Positions 16,727-25,802 of a stretch of 64,000 nucleotides of DNA are shown one piece after another; position 1 is the stretch's first letter, and each line of letters opens with the position of its first letter. Origin of the DNA: Exiguobacterium sp018617385 (GTDB lineage: Bacteria; Bacillota; Bacilli; Exiguobacteriales; Exiguobacteriaceae); the NCBI RefSeq assembly GCF_018617385.1, contig NZ_JACSKA010000002.1:1-64000 (forward strand). Direction: 5' to 3'. Position numbers and translations under genes: made by a program. Below the pieces are notes generated by a model. It did not search any database. It was not told the DNA's origin and was given only the letters and a program-made list of their open reading frames with translations.

Positions 16727-18409
16727 TTACATTTCTTCCGGCGCTTCGACACCGAGTAAGCGGAGTCCTTCCGTCAATACGAGCGTCACTGCCTTCACGA
16801 GCGCGAGGCGTGATTGTTTGCCTGCATCTTCTTCTAAGACACGGACATGGCCGTAATACTTGTTGAACGCTTGCGCGAGGTCGAGTACATAGCGGCTGAT
16901 GATGGATGGTTCGCGACGTTCATGTGCACGTGTGATGACGTGCGGGAAGGCGTTGAGCATCGTGACGACACCCCATGAGTAGTCATCATCTGCACCAGTG
17001 AACGGTGAACCATCATAGTTCCCTTTACGGAGGAGTGAATTCGCACGGGCGTTCGTGTATTGGACGTAAGGTCCTGTCTCCCCTTCAAACTTGAGCATGC
17101 TGTCGAGATCAAACTCGATGTTGTTGATGCGTTCGTTCTTCAAGTCGTGGAAGACGACCGCGCCGACACCGACCATGCGGGCAACGTCTTGTGCGTTCGC
17201 AAGATCCGGGTTCTTCTGCTCGATGTTCGCCTGTGCTTTCTCGATCGCCTCTTTCAACACTTCCTCAAGAAGAACGATGCGTCCTTTACGTGTCGACATC
17301 TTCTTCCCTTCTTGCAAGATCAAGCCGAACGGCACGTGATGCATGCCATCAACAAAGTCATATCCAAGCTTACGCAAGACAGAGAAGAGCTGTTTGAAGT
17401 GAAGCGCCTGTTCGCCACCGACGACATAGTTCGCTTGAACGAAGTTGTACGTCTCATAACGATAGATTGCCGCTGCCAAGTCGCGTGTCGCGTACAACGT
17501 CGCGCCATCTTTCTTCTTGATCAAGCAAGGTGGCAAGTTCTCCTCTTCGAGCGAGACGACCATCGCGCCCTCACTTTCCACTAAGAGGTTTTTCGCTTCG
17601 AGCATCTCGACGACGCGTCCCATTTTATCGTTATAGAACGCTTCCCCGTTGAAGCTTTCGAATTTCACTCCAAGAAGGTCATATACTTTCTGGAACTCTT
17701 TGAGCGACTCGTCACGGAACCACTGCCAAAGCTCTGTCGCTTCCGCATCACCATCTTCAAGCTTTTTGAACCAAGCACGGCCTTCGTCTTCGAGTTCTGG
17801 TTGTGTCTTCGCCTCTTCGTGGAAATGGACGTATAATTTCAAGAGTTCTGCGATTGGATTGGCGCGTACAGCTTCCTCATCGCCCCACTTCTTGTAGGCG
17901 ACCATCAATTTCCCGAACTGAGTGCCCCAGTCCCCAAGGTGGTTGACGCCGACGACGTCATATCCGTTTTTACGTGCGATTTGGTTGATTGCATTCCCAA
18001 TCACCGTCGAACGCAAGTGACCCATCGAGAACGGCTTCGCAATGTTTGGTGACGAGAAGTCCGTCACAATCGTTTCATTGCGTGCCTCGTGTGTTGCATA
18101 TTCCGATTTTTCCTCAAGTACCGTGTTGATGATTTCTTTTGATACGACATCACGGCTCAAGAAGACGTTGACGTAAGGTCCCGCCGCCTCCACTTTCGTG
18201 AACAATTCATCGTTCAATTCATTTGCGATATCTGTCGCAATCATGACAGGTGCTTTCCGGTAAGCTTTCGCCAATTGGAAACACGGGAACGCGAGGTCAC
18301 CGTGCGCCTCGTGTTTTGGCTTCTCAATCAATGCTTCAATTTGGTCAATCGTGAGTTCTTCACCGATGACACGGGATAGTGCTTCTGCATACTTGCGTTC
18401 ATAACTCAT
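16727..18409 (-). CDS. argS: Arginyl-tRNA synthetase
   Basis: A 560-residue class I synthetase that charges tRNA-Arg in the cytoplasm. An N-terminal Add-1 domain (about 1-85) precedes the catalytic core with SMGHLRST (the HIGH region) and KMSTRKG (the KMSKS loop). The C-terminal anticodon-binding domain starts near residue 440. The ATG at 18409 has GAAGGAGGA upstream; longer in-frame starts would fall in the T-box terminator. The gene lies behind an arginine-type T-box leader. Confidence 0.96.
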   Translation of the reverse strand: MSYERKYAEALSRVIGEELTIDQIEALIEKPKHEAHGDLAFPCFQLAKAYRKAPVMIATDIANELNDELFTKVEAAGPYVNVFLSRDVVSKEIINTVLEEKSEYATHEARNETIVTDFSSPNIAKPFSMGHLRSTVIGNAINQIARKNGYDVVGVNHLGDWGTQFGKLMVAYKKWGDEEAVRANPIAELLKLYVHFHEEAKTQPELEDEGRAWFKKLEDGDAEATELWQWFRDESLKEFQKVYDLLGVKFESFNGEAFYNDKMGRVVEMLEAKNLLVESEGAMVVSLEEENLPPCLIKKKDGATLYATRDLAAAIYRYETYNFVQANYVVGGEQALHFKQLFSVLRKLGYDFVDGMHHVPFGLILQEGKKMSTRKGRIVLLEEVLKEAIEKAQANIEQKNPDLANAQDVARMVGVGAVVFHDLKNERINNIEFDLDSMLKFEGETGPYVQYTNARANSLLRKGNYDGSPFTGADDDYSWGVVTMLNAFPHVITRAHERREPSIISRYVLDLAQAFNKYYGHVRVLEEDAGKQSRLALVKAVTLVLTEGLRLLGVEAPEEM

Positions 18410-18436
18410 CTGTATGTCCTCCTTCTTCAATAACAA

Positions 18437-18708
18437 CTCATAAAAAAAACGCCCTTTGCATAGATGCAAAGAGACGGGAATTCCCGCGGTACCACTCTTC
18501 TTGCCTGCATGATGCAGACCGCTTTATGGTGATAACGGTTCCCTCCGGCTATGCCTACTCTCGTTTCGGATAGCATCTCAAAAGTGCGTTTCGCGACGTT
18601 TGTCAGCCCAGGCTCTCACCAATCCCCAGGTCGCTTTGTTGACTAAACCATCGTTACTCTCTTTTTCATCGACTTTCGTCTATGCGGTTGAAAAGCAACT
18701 TCATTATA
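18437..18708 (-). promoter_or_regulatory. T-box leader of argS with promoter -10
   Basis: The T-box core AGAGTGGTACCGCGGG (complement of 18482-18498) is clear. It precedes a terminator hairpin (CTTTGCAT / ATGCAAAG plus T8, 18440-18472). The stem I region contains GGTGAGAGCC, and GAA-A-CGC-A-CTTTTGAG places a CGC (Arg) specifier at 18586-18588. The promoter is TATAAT (18703-18708), 17-nt spacer, TTGAGT (18726-18731). Uncharged tRNA-Arg should allow read-through into argS. Confidence 0.9.
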
Positions 18709-18832
18709 GAGGATATTCCCTGTATACTCAATGCTAGAATTCAAGCATGATAAAAGAAAGGCAGGACTCGCAAGAAATCATGACGAATCTTTACTATTAT
18801 ATCTTGAAATGTCCCATGCTAGGAGGGAACAC

Positions 18833-20512
18833 ATGAACCACTTTCGCAAGATGTCCGTGCTCGGTTGGAGTATATGGAGTGTTTTGTTCTGCTTCACCAT
18901 CGGATTATTTGCATTGGATGTGCTGCACGCCCCGACCATCGATCCGTTGTCTTTTATTTTAATCTCATTACTTGTCATCATCTTTCAACTCGATTCAATC
19001 GAAGTCAAAGGTGTGTACTTCACATTCTCTGAGAGTATCGTATTAATTCTATTTCTATTCTTTGGATTTGAAACCGCACTCATCGTCAACCAGATTGGAT
19101 TATTCGTCTTTCAGTTCGCCAATCTGAGACCAAAAGTCGCCATACGCCGCTTCCGCTTCACCTATCCGTGGAACGCCATTACGGCGTACTTGGAAATTGT
19201 CATTCCCGCTACCGTCTATCTCGCCCTCGGCGGGGTAACCGGCCTTGATTTTTATTCGCAAGAATCGTTTGTACCGCTCGCCGGGTTATTCCTTGCCATC
19301 TTCTTAAATACCGTATTTCAAAAATATCAGGTGAGATGGTGGTTCCGCGTCGATATCGCATTGAGCGACTTCATGAAAATCGCTTTCTACACATACGTCG
19401 TCAGTTTGATCTTCATCTTAGCGGCAGCGTTCTTCCGAGAGACGAATTTACTTGTCGTCAGTAGCATCGCGGCAGCGTTGACCTTCTTCATCAAACGACT
19501 TCTCATTCAAAAAGAGCGACAGGATGCGTATAAATCTTTGATTGAACAGTACGATGAAGCGAAAGAAGCCGTCTCTTTATCACAGAGCGAAGCGCAAGCC
19601 ATTGAAGTCTTTTTAAGTCAGTGTGAACAATTGAACCATTACGATGAAGGATATATCGAGTTCAAGCTATTCAATCGCACACTCTATTTTGACTTGAAGA
19701 CACGTCAACCGATTGATCGCCCCATCGTATTTGCGCTACTGGATATCAGTCAACCTGTCGAGCCGGTCCTTGACTACGAGATGCGATTTGAGTGGGATGC
19801 CTCATTGTCTGACGCTTTTCATGACGATTACCATAGCTTCGTCTCAATTCGTTCGGAAGAGATTGAGGGAATTCGCACATGGATCGTGATGACGGGAGAA
19901 CCCGTATATGGGTATCCGAAGATTATCCAACACGAAATCATCAAGTTGCTCAAGTCGTTCAACCGGACCATCAGCCGCTGTCATGAACGAGATCGTCTGT
20001 ATACTGAGAGCCGGACGGACAGTTTGACCCTTCTCGCCAATGCCCGCGCCTTCTACGAATACGGGATTCAACAAATATCCGACATCTCGATGTATCCGAT
20101 CTCGGTCGCCATGCTCGACATCGATTTCTTTAAAAAAATCAATGATACGTATGGCCATCAAGTCGGTGACCAAGTGTTACAGGAATTTGGTCGACGTATC
20201 CGGCAAGTCCTTCGTGCTGATGACTTCGCCGCCCGTTATGGTGGGGAAGAATTTATCTTGCTTCTCAATCATTGTGACATGTCTCAAGCCGTTGACATTG
20301 CAGAAAGAATTCGCCAGCAAATCGAAGCGAAACCGTTCCTTGTCGATCATCATGAGATTTCTGTGACCGCGTCCATCGGGGTCGATACAATCGATGCATT
20401 TGGAAATAAGCGCTTAGACGATACGATTCGAAACGCGGACCGTGCCCTATATGTCGGTGGGAAATATGCGGGACGTAACCGCGTGGCGCACTTCAACAAT
20501 TTAACGACGTAA
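18833..20512 (+). CDS. Membrane diguanylate cyclase (GGDEF)
   Basis: A 559-residue protein expected to make cyclic di-GMP from two GTP. Residues 1-230 hold about six membrane helices (an uncharacterised sensor), a helical linker runs to about 275, and a mid region precedes the C-terminal GGDEF domain. The active-site motif is intact (RYGGEEF) and an RxxD inhibitory site (RADD) lies five residues before it, so product feedback is likely. The ATG at 18833 sits behind AGGAGGG; longer in-frame starts lack a site. There is no EAL domain. Confidence 0.9.
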   Translation: MNHFRKMSVLGWSIWSVLFCFTIGLFALDVLHAPTIDPLSFILISLLVIIFQLDSIEVKGVYFTFSESIVLILFLFFGFETALIVNQIGLFVFQFANLRPKVAIRRFRFTYPWNAITAYLEIVIPATVYLALGGVTGLDFYSQESFVPLAGLFLAIFLNTVFQKYQVRWWFRVDIALSDFMKIAFYTYVVSLIFILAAAFFRETNLLVVSSIAAALTFFIKRLLIQKERQDAYKSLIEQYDEAKEAVSLSQSEAQAIEVFLSQCEQLNHYDEGYIEFKLFNRTLYFDLKTRQPIDRPIVFALLDISQPVEPVLDYEMRFEWDASLSDAFHDDYHSFVSIRSEEIEGIRTWIVMTGEPVYGYPKIIQHEIIKLLKSFNRTISRCHERDRLYTESRTDSLTLLANARAFYEYGIQQISDISMYPISVAMLDIDFFKKINDTYGHQVGDQVLQEFGRRIRQVLRADDFAARYGGEEFILLLNHCDMSQAVDIAERIRQQIEAKPFLVDHHEISVTASIGVDTIDAFGNKRLDDTIRNADRALYVGGKYAGRNRVAHFNNLTT

Positions 20513-20547
20513 ACTCCCCTTTCTCACATCGAATTGGGGAGTTTTTA
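20512..20547 (+). terminator. Terminator after the diguanylate cyclase
   Basis: ACTCCCC and GGGGAGT pair across a 16-nt loop, followed by TTTTT. Confidence 0.7.
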
Positions 20548-20612
20548 AGTTGACAAGCGGATTTGAAACAGGTACGTTAGGGAACGTGTTTACTAATTGG
20601 ATCGATTCACTT

Positions 20613-20758
20613 TTTATCGAGAGAGACGGAGGGACTGGCCCTGTGAAGTCTCGGCAGCGGGGAACCTGTGCCAAATCCAGCGGGCGTATTGCCCGAAAGA
20701 TGAAAAGGGTATTTCGCACGAAGGACCTTTTTCTTAAGAAAGGGTCCTTTTTATTTTT
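20613..20758 (+). promoter_or_regulatory. SAM-I (S-box) riboswitch and terminator
   Basis: The aptamer (about 20613-20705) shows the S-box landmarks TTATCGAGAGAGACGG, AGGGACTGGCCCTGTGAAG, CGGCAGC, GTGCCAAATCC and GAAAGATGAA. A terminator (AAGGACC / GGGTCCTT, T-rich, 20721-20758) follows. High SAM should stop transcription before the downstream transporter. Confidence 0.9.
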
Positions 20759-20773
20759 AGTGAGGTGATTATT

Positions 20774-22057
20774 TTGGAACAACCAAAAGCAAACAAATGG
20801 GCACTCTTGCCGTTACTCGTCTTCTTACTCTTCTTCATCGGAGCGGGTGTCTATTATGGAGACTTCTATAAGTTTCCGGTACTCGTCGCGGCCATCATCG
20901 CCTTGATGGTTGCGGCATTCATGACAAAAGGAAGTGCCACCCAAACCGTCGAGCGCATCGCGCAAGGAGCCGGGAACCCGGGCATCATCATCATGATTTT
21001 CATTTTCTTACTGGCTGGCGCCTTTTCAACGGTAGCGGAAGCCATCGGGGCAATCGATGCAACGGTCAACGCCGCCTTGACTCTATTACCACCATCGCTT
21101 CTCTTGAGCGGACTCTTCGTCATCGCCGCCTTCATTTCAATGGCGATGGGAACGTCGACGGGGACGATTGCGGCACTTGCACCGATCGCCCTCGGTATCC
21201 ATGAAGAGAGTGGCGTTAATGTCGCCATCGCTGCCGCAGCCGTTGTCGGAGGGGCGATGTTCGGGGACAATCTCTCGTTCATCTCGGACACGACGATCGC
21301 TGCCGTCCGGACGCAACGAACGAACATGCGTGATAAGTTCCGCACGAACTTCTGGATCGTGTTACCGGCTGCCATCATCACGACGATTTTACTCGCCGTC
21401 TTGTCAAATGGCGAGTCCACGGTCGATGTCGCCGCATTCGAATGGTACAAACTGATTCCGTATCTTGCCGTCATCGGACTCGCATTGACAGGATTGAACG
21501 TCATCTTGGTTTTGTTAGGTGGCATCACGCTCACCGGCATCATCGGTCTCCTGGATGGAAGCCTATCCGTCACAGCCTTTGTGACAGCCATTGCGGACGG
21601 GATGATCGGCATGGCCGAAATTTCATTCCTGACGTTACTCATGGGTGGACTCGTCGGTCTCATCTCACACAACGGCGGACTCACGTATTTACGTGACGCG
21701 TTGACATCTCGTATTCAAAAACGTGCCGGTGCCGAGTGGAGTATCGCTGGTCTCGTCAGTGCGACGAACGTAGCGACGGCGAACAATACGATTTCCATTC
21801 TCGTAGCCGGACCGCTTGCAGCGAACATCGCGGACGAGTATGACATCGAACGGAAGAAATCAGCGAGCGTACTCGACATCTTCTCATGTGGGGTACAAGG
21901 GATTCTTCCGTACGGAGCACAACTCCTCATCGCTGCAGAATTGACGAAGACCGCTTCGCCGGACCTCGTCCCGTTCATGTTCTATCCGTTCCTCCTCTTT
22001 ATTTGTGGAGGAATCGCCATCGCATTCAATTTCCCGCGTTTCAAAAAACAGTCATAA
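20774..22057 (+). CDS. NhaC-superfamily transporter, probable methionine transporter
   Basis: A 427-residue inner-membrane protein with about eleven helices and NhaC-family features (GAMFGDNLSFISDTT, ATNVATANNTIS). NhaC-family proteins under S-box control have been proposed as MetT methionine transporters, and the riboswitch just upstream points the same way. Methionine uptake is thus inferred from regulation, not from residues. I chose the TTG at 20774 because the upstream GTG at 20765 is itself part of the ribosome binding site GAGGTG. Confidence 0.8.
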   Translation: MEQPKANKWALLPLLVFLLFFIGAGVYYGDFYKFPVLVAAIIALMVAAFMTKGSATQTVERIAQGAGNPGIIIMIFIFLLAGAFSTVAEAIGAIDATVNAALTLLPPSLLLSGLFVIAAFISMAMGTSTGTIAALAPIALGIHEESGVNVAIAAAAVVGGAMFGDNLSFISDTTIAAVRTQRTNMRDKFRTNFWIVLPAAIITTILLAVLSNGESTVDVAAFEWYKLIPYLAVIGLALTGLNVILVLLGGITLTGIIGLLDGSLSVTAFVTAIADGMIGMAEISFLTLLMGGLVGLISHNGGLTYLRDALTSRIQKRAGAEWSIAGLVSATNVATANNTISILVAGPLAANIADEYDIERKKSASVLDIFSCGVQGILPYGAQLLIAAELTKTASPDLVPFMFYPFLLFICGGIAIAFNFPRFKKQS

Positions 22058-22059
22058 CC

Positions 22060-22090
22060 AAAAACACCCCTTGTTCAAAGGGGTGTTTGT
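22060..22090 (+). terminator. Bidirectional terminator between two convergent genes
   Basis: AAACACCCC and GGGGTGTTT pair. The stop codon of the minus-strand gene (22075-22077) lies in the loop. Confidence 0.85.
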
Positions 22091-22719
22091 CGTTTGGTTA
22101 TCATTTCTTGTTTCAACTGCTCGTTGCGTTTCTTGAACGCCCGTCGTTTGAGCACTTCTTCAAGTCCTCGACTGATGACCCATAATACGACGAGGAGCAG
22201 ACCGAGCATGGATAAGCGAAACGGGCTTTGGATAAATTCTTCCCACTGGTCCCCAATGACAGAAAAAATCACGACGACGAGCAGTTTCCCGAACCCTGCC
22301 GCCATGATGAACGTACGGAGCGGCATTTGAATGAGCGCCAATAAATAGGTGATCAAACTGACCGGGATAAAAGGGAGAGAATATAAGAATCCGAGTGAGA
22401 TCGGACTCATATGATTGATGCGTTCTAACCAATAGACCGCCGCCTTATGTTTCTCGAGCCAGCGTGTCATCGGTTTGCGGAACACATAACGGACGGCTGC
22501 AAAGACGACGATCGTTCCAAGAAGGTTCCCAATCCAGGATAAGAGGACCCCTAACAGAAAGCCGTATGTCGCCGCATTCGCAGAGATGATTAAGACGAGT
22601 GGTAAAAATGGAAAAATCGCTTCTAAAAACGGTGCACCTAGACCGGCCCATGGACCACCAGGCAAACTTTGAAGCCATTCAATCAATTGGATAATGTACT
22701 GTTGGAGAGAATTTAGCAT
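22075..22719 (-). CDS. TVP38/TMEM64 (VTT domain) membrane protein
   Basis: A 214-residue DedA-superfamily-like protein with about five helices. It has the family's glycine-rich block near LSWIGNLLGTIVVFAAVRY and the proline-rich FLYSLPFIPVSLITY. Members are implicated in lipid scrambling or membrane homeostasis; the exact role here is unknown. The ATG at 22719 follows GAAGGTGG. A second family member lies at 60414-61070. Confidence 0.8.
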   Translation of the reverse strand: MLNSLQQYIIQLIEWLQSLPGGPWAGLGAPFLEAIFPFLPLVLIISANAATYGFLLGVLLSWIGNLLGTIVVFAAVRYVFRKPMTRWLEKHKAAVYWLERINHMSPISLGFLYSLPFIPVSLITYLLALIQMPLRTFIMAAGFGKLLVVVIFSVIGDQWEEFIQSPFRLSMLGLLLVVLWVISRGLEEVLKRRAFKKRNEQLKQEMITKRQTPL

Positions 22720-22843
22720 AGTCGTTCCACCTTCAACTTTCGTTACTACTCTATTACCCGAATTCAATTTTCAAGACGCATCTCCCTGCATTCGTCAAAA
22801 AAAATTAAAAACCATTTGCGAAAATTCGTCGTGATATTTATCA

Positions 22844-22944
22844 TATAATAATGGACTTGTGGTTGCAGGCAAGTCTATTCGTCGAACGACACAACCCAAC
22901 GTTCGTTTTCCTGCAAAAAACTGAACACAGGGGAGCAACACAAC
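22844..22944 (+). promoter_or_regulatory. trhO promoter -10 and hairpin leader
   Basis: TATAAT (22844-22849) would start a leader of about 90 nt. TTGCAGG (22863-22869) pairs with CCTGCAA (22910-22916) and encloses CGAACG/CGTTCG; AAAACTGAAC and AGGGGAG follow. The leader is structured but no known riboswitch class is recognised. Confidence 0.4.
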
Positions 22945-23886
22945 ATGGAAACAAAACCAATGCGGGTCTTGTTGTACTATAAGTACGTCAACATCGAAGA
23001 CCCAGAAACACTCACGCAAGAACATTTGAAGTATTGTAAGGACCTCGGCATCAAAGGACGCATCTTGATTTCCTCCGAAGGAATCAACGGGACGTGCTCT
23101 GGTACTTGGGAGCAAACCGAGCAGTACATGAATGACTTGAAAGCAAACCCTCTCTTCAGCGATATCGAGTTCAAAATCGATGAAGTCGAAGAGCATGCCT
23201 TCAAGAAAATTTTTGTCCGTCACAAGAAAGAGCTCGTGACGTGGCGCTTTGATGGCGAGTTTGATGTACCGAAACAACACGGTGCATACCTCGAACCAGC
23301 AGAATGGAAAGAGATGATGAATCGTGATGATGTCGTCATCCTCGACGTTCGTAACAACTACGAGTACGAACTTGGTCACTTTAAAAATGCGATCAAAATC
23401 GATGTAGAGGCTTCACGTTACATGCCGGAATGGCTCGAAGAGAACAAGGACCTCTACGAAGGGAAAACACTTCTCACGTACTGTACCGGTGGCGTCCGTT
23501 GCGAGAAATTTACAGCATATATGCGTGACCAAGGTCACGACAACATCTTCCACCTTAAAGGTGGCGTCGCGATGTATGGTAAGGATGAAGCGACAAAAGG
23601 AGAAGACTGGGAAGGCGAGCTCTACGTCTTTGACGAGCGCATCAACGTCCCGGTTAACTCCGTGAACCCATCTGTCGTCTCACACTGTATGCACTGTGGG
23701 ACCGAGACGGTTCGTTACGTTAATTGTGCTAACCCGGAGTGCAATGTACAGCATTTCTGTTGTGAAGAGTGTGAACCAAAACAAATGCGTTCATGCTCGA
23801 AGGAGTGTCAAGAACACCCACGCAACCGTTATATCATCGATAACATTGCAGAGAAACTTCAGGAGACTGAAGGAGTAGTCGGGTAA
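22945..23886 (+). CDS. trhO: tRNA U34 hydroxylase TrhO (rhodanese family)
   Basis: A 313-residue protein with the TrhO/YceA layout: an N-terminal acylphosphatase-like domain (about 1-95), a rhodanese domain (about 120-220) with catalytic CTGGVRCEK, and a Cys-rich C-terminal zinc-finger-like region (CMHCG, CANPEC, CCEEC, CSKEC). Family members hydroxylate uridine 34 of tRNA as the first step to 5-methoxyuridine-type modifications using oxygen. It is monocistronic, with a structured leader and a strong terminator. Confidence 0.9.
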   Translation: METKPMRVLLYYKYVNIEDPETLTQEHLKYCKDLGIKGRILISSEGINGTCSGTWEQTEQYMNDLKANPLFSDIEFKIDEVEEHAFKKIFVRHKKELVTWRFDGEFDVPKQHGAYLEPAEWKEMMNRDDVVILDVRNNYEYELGHFKNAIKIDVEASRYMPEWLEENKDLYEGKTLLTYCTGGVRCEKFTAYMRDQGHDNIFHLKGGVAMYGKDEATKGEDWEGELYVFDERINVPVNSVNPSVVSHCMHCGTETVRYVNCANPECNVQHFCCEECEPKQMRSCSKECQEHPRNRYIIDNIAEKLQETEGVVG

Positions 23887-23900
23887 CAAAAATCGACCAG

Positions 23901-23938
23901 AAGATGTCTTGGAGCACGTGTCCAAGACATCTTTTTTT
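23901..23938 (+). terminator. Terminator of trhO
   Basis: AAGATGTCTTGG and CCAAGACATCTT pair perfectly, followed by seven T. Confidence 0.92.
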
Positions 23939-24016
23939 GACGAAATCTTAACGTCTAGCTTGCTCCTCTTTCGGGTATATTGAAGATACTATGTCAGACA
24001 GGAAGTGAATGCACGC

Positions 24017-24430
24017 ATGTTTAACGAACCTTTACTCGCCGCGATTCTCGCTTGGTTTATCGCCCAAGCGGCCAAGCTCGTAACTGAACTCATTAAAACA
24101 AAAGATTTTGAAATTGAAATCATGTTCGCTTCAGGCGGCATGCCAAGTTCGCACTCGTCCACCGTCGTCGCACTCGCTACGGCAATCGGGCGAATGGAAG
24201 GCATTGACTCAAGTCTATTCGCTCTCGCTGTCGTCTTTGCCACCATCGTCATGTATGATGCGACCGGAGTTCGGCAGGCGGTCGGTTTCCAAGCACGGCT
24301 CTTGAACGATTATTTCAAAGGAATCAAACATGAGACCCCGCTCTTGAATGAGCTTGTCGGCCATACGCCGTTCCAGGTCATCGTCGGAGCGCTACTCGGT
24401 CTCGTCGTCGGATTGTTTTTCCCAATGTAA
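24017..24430 (+). CDS. yuiD: Divergent PAP2 family protein YuiD
   Basis: A 137-residue membrane protein of the DUF212 family, with GGMPSSHSS (phosphatase-like loop) and YDATGVRQAVGFQA in about four helices. Related PAP2 enzymes remove phosphate from lipids; activity here is unproven. I prefer the ATG at 24017 to the GTG at 24005, which overlaps the ribosome binding site GGAAG. Confidence 0.82.
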   Translation: MFNEPLLAAILAWFIAQAAKLVTELIKTKDFEIEIMFASGGMPSSHSSTVVALATAIGRMEGIDSSLFALAVVFATIVMYDATGVRQAVGFQARLLNDYFKGIKHETPLLNELVGHTPFQVIVGALLGLVVGLFFPM

Positions 24431-24468
24431 TGGAACAAGGTATGTCATTTCTCACACTCTTGATTCTT

Positions 24469-24486
24469 TTTGTGAAGTTTCACAAA
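24469..24486. promoter_or_regulatory. Palindrome upstream of adeR (candidate AdeR operator)
   Basis: TTTGTGAAGTTTCACAAA has the same 7-bp arms and 4-bp centre as the palindrome upstream of ald at 25754-25771. It is centred 44 nt before the adeR start codon, so it may give autoregulation. Confidence 0.6.
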
Positions 24487-24521
24487 GAAGAAGTTATACT
24501 CAAGAGAGAGGAGGAATCGAC

Positions 24522-25745
24522 ATGCCTTTTTTGCAGAAATCTTACGAGTCACTCGATACACTCGCCGAAGCCATCGGACAAGCGATTCGAGCACCAATCA
24601 CGATCGAAAACCGCCACCACCAATTGCTCGCCTATAGCACCCACCCCGATTCGACCGACCCGGCCAGGATTGCGACCATCATCGGGCGTCGTGTCCCAGA
24701 AGCCGTCATCGAAGATCTATGGGAGAGTGGCATTTTACAAGAAGTCATCGACCAAGATGAACCCGTCGTCATCCCGGCCCGTCTCGCCGTCGGTCTCGGG
24801 GAACGCGCAGCCATCGTCATCAAACAACATGATGAAGTACTCGGCTATATTTGGAGTTTGGCTCGGACGAATCCGTTCAGCACTCAAGAACTAGCTATCC
24901 TGCAAGAAGGGGCAACCATCGCCAAAAAATTACTGATGACCATTGCGATGCATGAGCGGCGAATCAGCGCCGAACTCGAGCGCTTCTTATTAGATGTACT
25001 CGCTTCCCCGACTCTCACGGATGCCAATCGCGAACGATTGAACGAGCTTGCCCCGATTGCTGTCGCCAGCCGTTTGACGGTCATCGAATGTGCTCAACCG
25101 ATCACCCCTCAACTTGCGGAACGCCTTCACTATGTGCTCGCGACGCAAGAGGCCATTGAAGTCGTTTTACATGCCATCGACGGTCAACAGCTACTCGTCT
25201 GGCACTATATGAAGTCTGAACTCTCCGATGAAGAGACCGCACTCATTGCCTGGGCGGAACGATTCGAACAATTGCTTCAAGACAAGTTCAGCGAATCCGA
25301 ACCACGCCTTGGCATCAGTCGACGTTTTTTCGAAAGTGACATGTTATATGCCGCAGCGGAAGAAGCGCGACGGGTGACCACGCTGCGTCGCAAGTTCCCG
25401 CTCGAACTCTCGACTTCCCGTGCATTTGAGCAAATCGGCATTTATCAACTCGTCCCGGAACTCGCTCGGCGTATCGGGCTCCGACTTGAGACCCATCCGA
25501 CCGTCGAACGGTTGCAACATTATGACTCATCCCATCAGACCGAACTCGTGAAGACACTCGAGTGGTATTTTTATTTTGATGGGAACGTCAAACGAGTCGC
25601 CGCCCATCTTCATATCCATCCGAATACCGTTCTGTATCGGATTCGCCGCATCGAAGAGTTGACGAATATCACGCAAGTTTCCTTACCCGAACGGTCCATG
25701 ATTTATTTAGCCATTAAGGCTGGTCAATATCGATTAGAAGACTAG
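24522..25745 (+). CDS. adeR: PucR-type activator of alanine dehydrogenase (AdeR-like)
   Basis: A 407-residue regulator. A GAF/PucR-like sensor region occupies about 1-180, a middle linker follows, and a C-terminal PucR helix-turn-helix (VKRVAAHLHIHPNTVLYRIRRI-like) lies near 350-395. In B. subtilis a regulator of this class, AdeR, activates ald for alanine use. Here ald follows directly and matching palindromes precede both genes, so the same role is inferred. The ATG at 24522 has GAGAGGAGG upstream; the long in-frame extension upstream would overlap yuiD. Confidence 0.85.
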   Translation: MPFLQKSYESLDTLAEAIGQAIRAPITIENRHHQLLAYSTHPDSTDPARIATIIGRRVPEAVIEDLWESGILQEVIDQDEPVVIPARLAVGLGERAAIVIKQHDEVLGYIWSLARTNPFSTQELAILQEGATIAKKLLMTIAMHERRISAELERFLLDVLASPTLTDANRERLNELAPIAVASRLTVIECAQPITPQLAERLHYVLATQEAIEVVLHAIDGQQLLVWHYMKSELSDEETALIAWAERFEQLLQDKFSESEPRLGISRRFFESDMLYAAAEEARRVTTLRRKFPLELSTSRAFEQIGIYQLVPELARRIGLRLETHPTVERLQHYDSSHQTELVKTLEWYFYFDGNVKRVAAHLHIHPNTVLYRIRRIEELTNITQVSLPERSMIYLAIKAGQYRLED

Positions 25746-25795
25746 ACGTTTGCTTTGTGATTTTTCACAAAGTGAGCGTCTTCGTTTTTAGAATC
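25742..25795 (+). promoter_or_regulatory. Palindrome between adeR and ald: operator and possible terminator
   Basis: CTTTGTGA and TCACAAAG (25753-25772) form a perfect inverted repeat with a TTTT centre. Outer AGACG/CGTCT arms and a later TTTTT also make it terminator-like for adeR. Its centre (25762.5) falls near -74.5 of the predicted ald start. Confidence 0.65.
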
Positions 25796-25802
25796 CATGA
25801 TA

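Noticed and set aside
24469..25772. CRP/FNR-type sites (TGTGA...TCACA) at adeR and ald
   Set aside because: The half-site spacing is 4, not 6 as in CRP/FNR sites, and a PucR-type regulator is encoded between the two copies, so AdeR is the simpler explanation.
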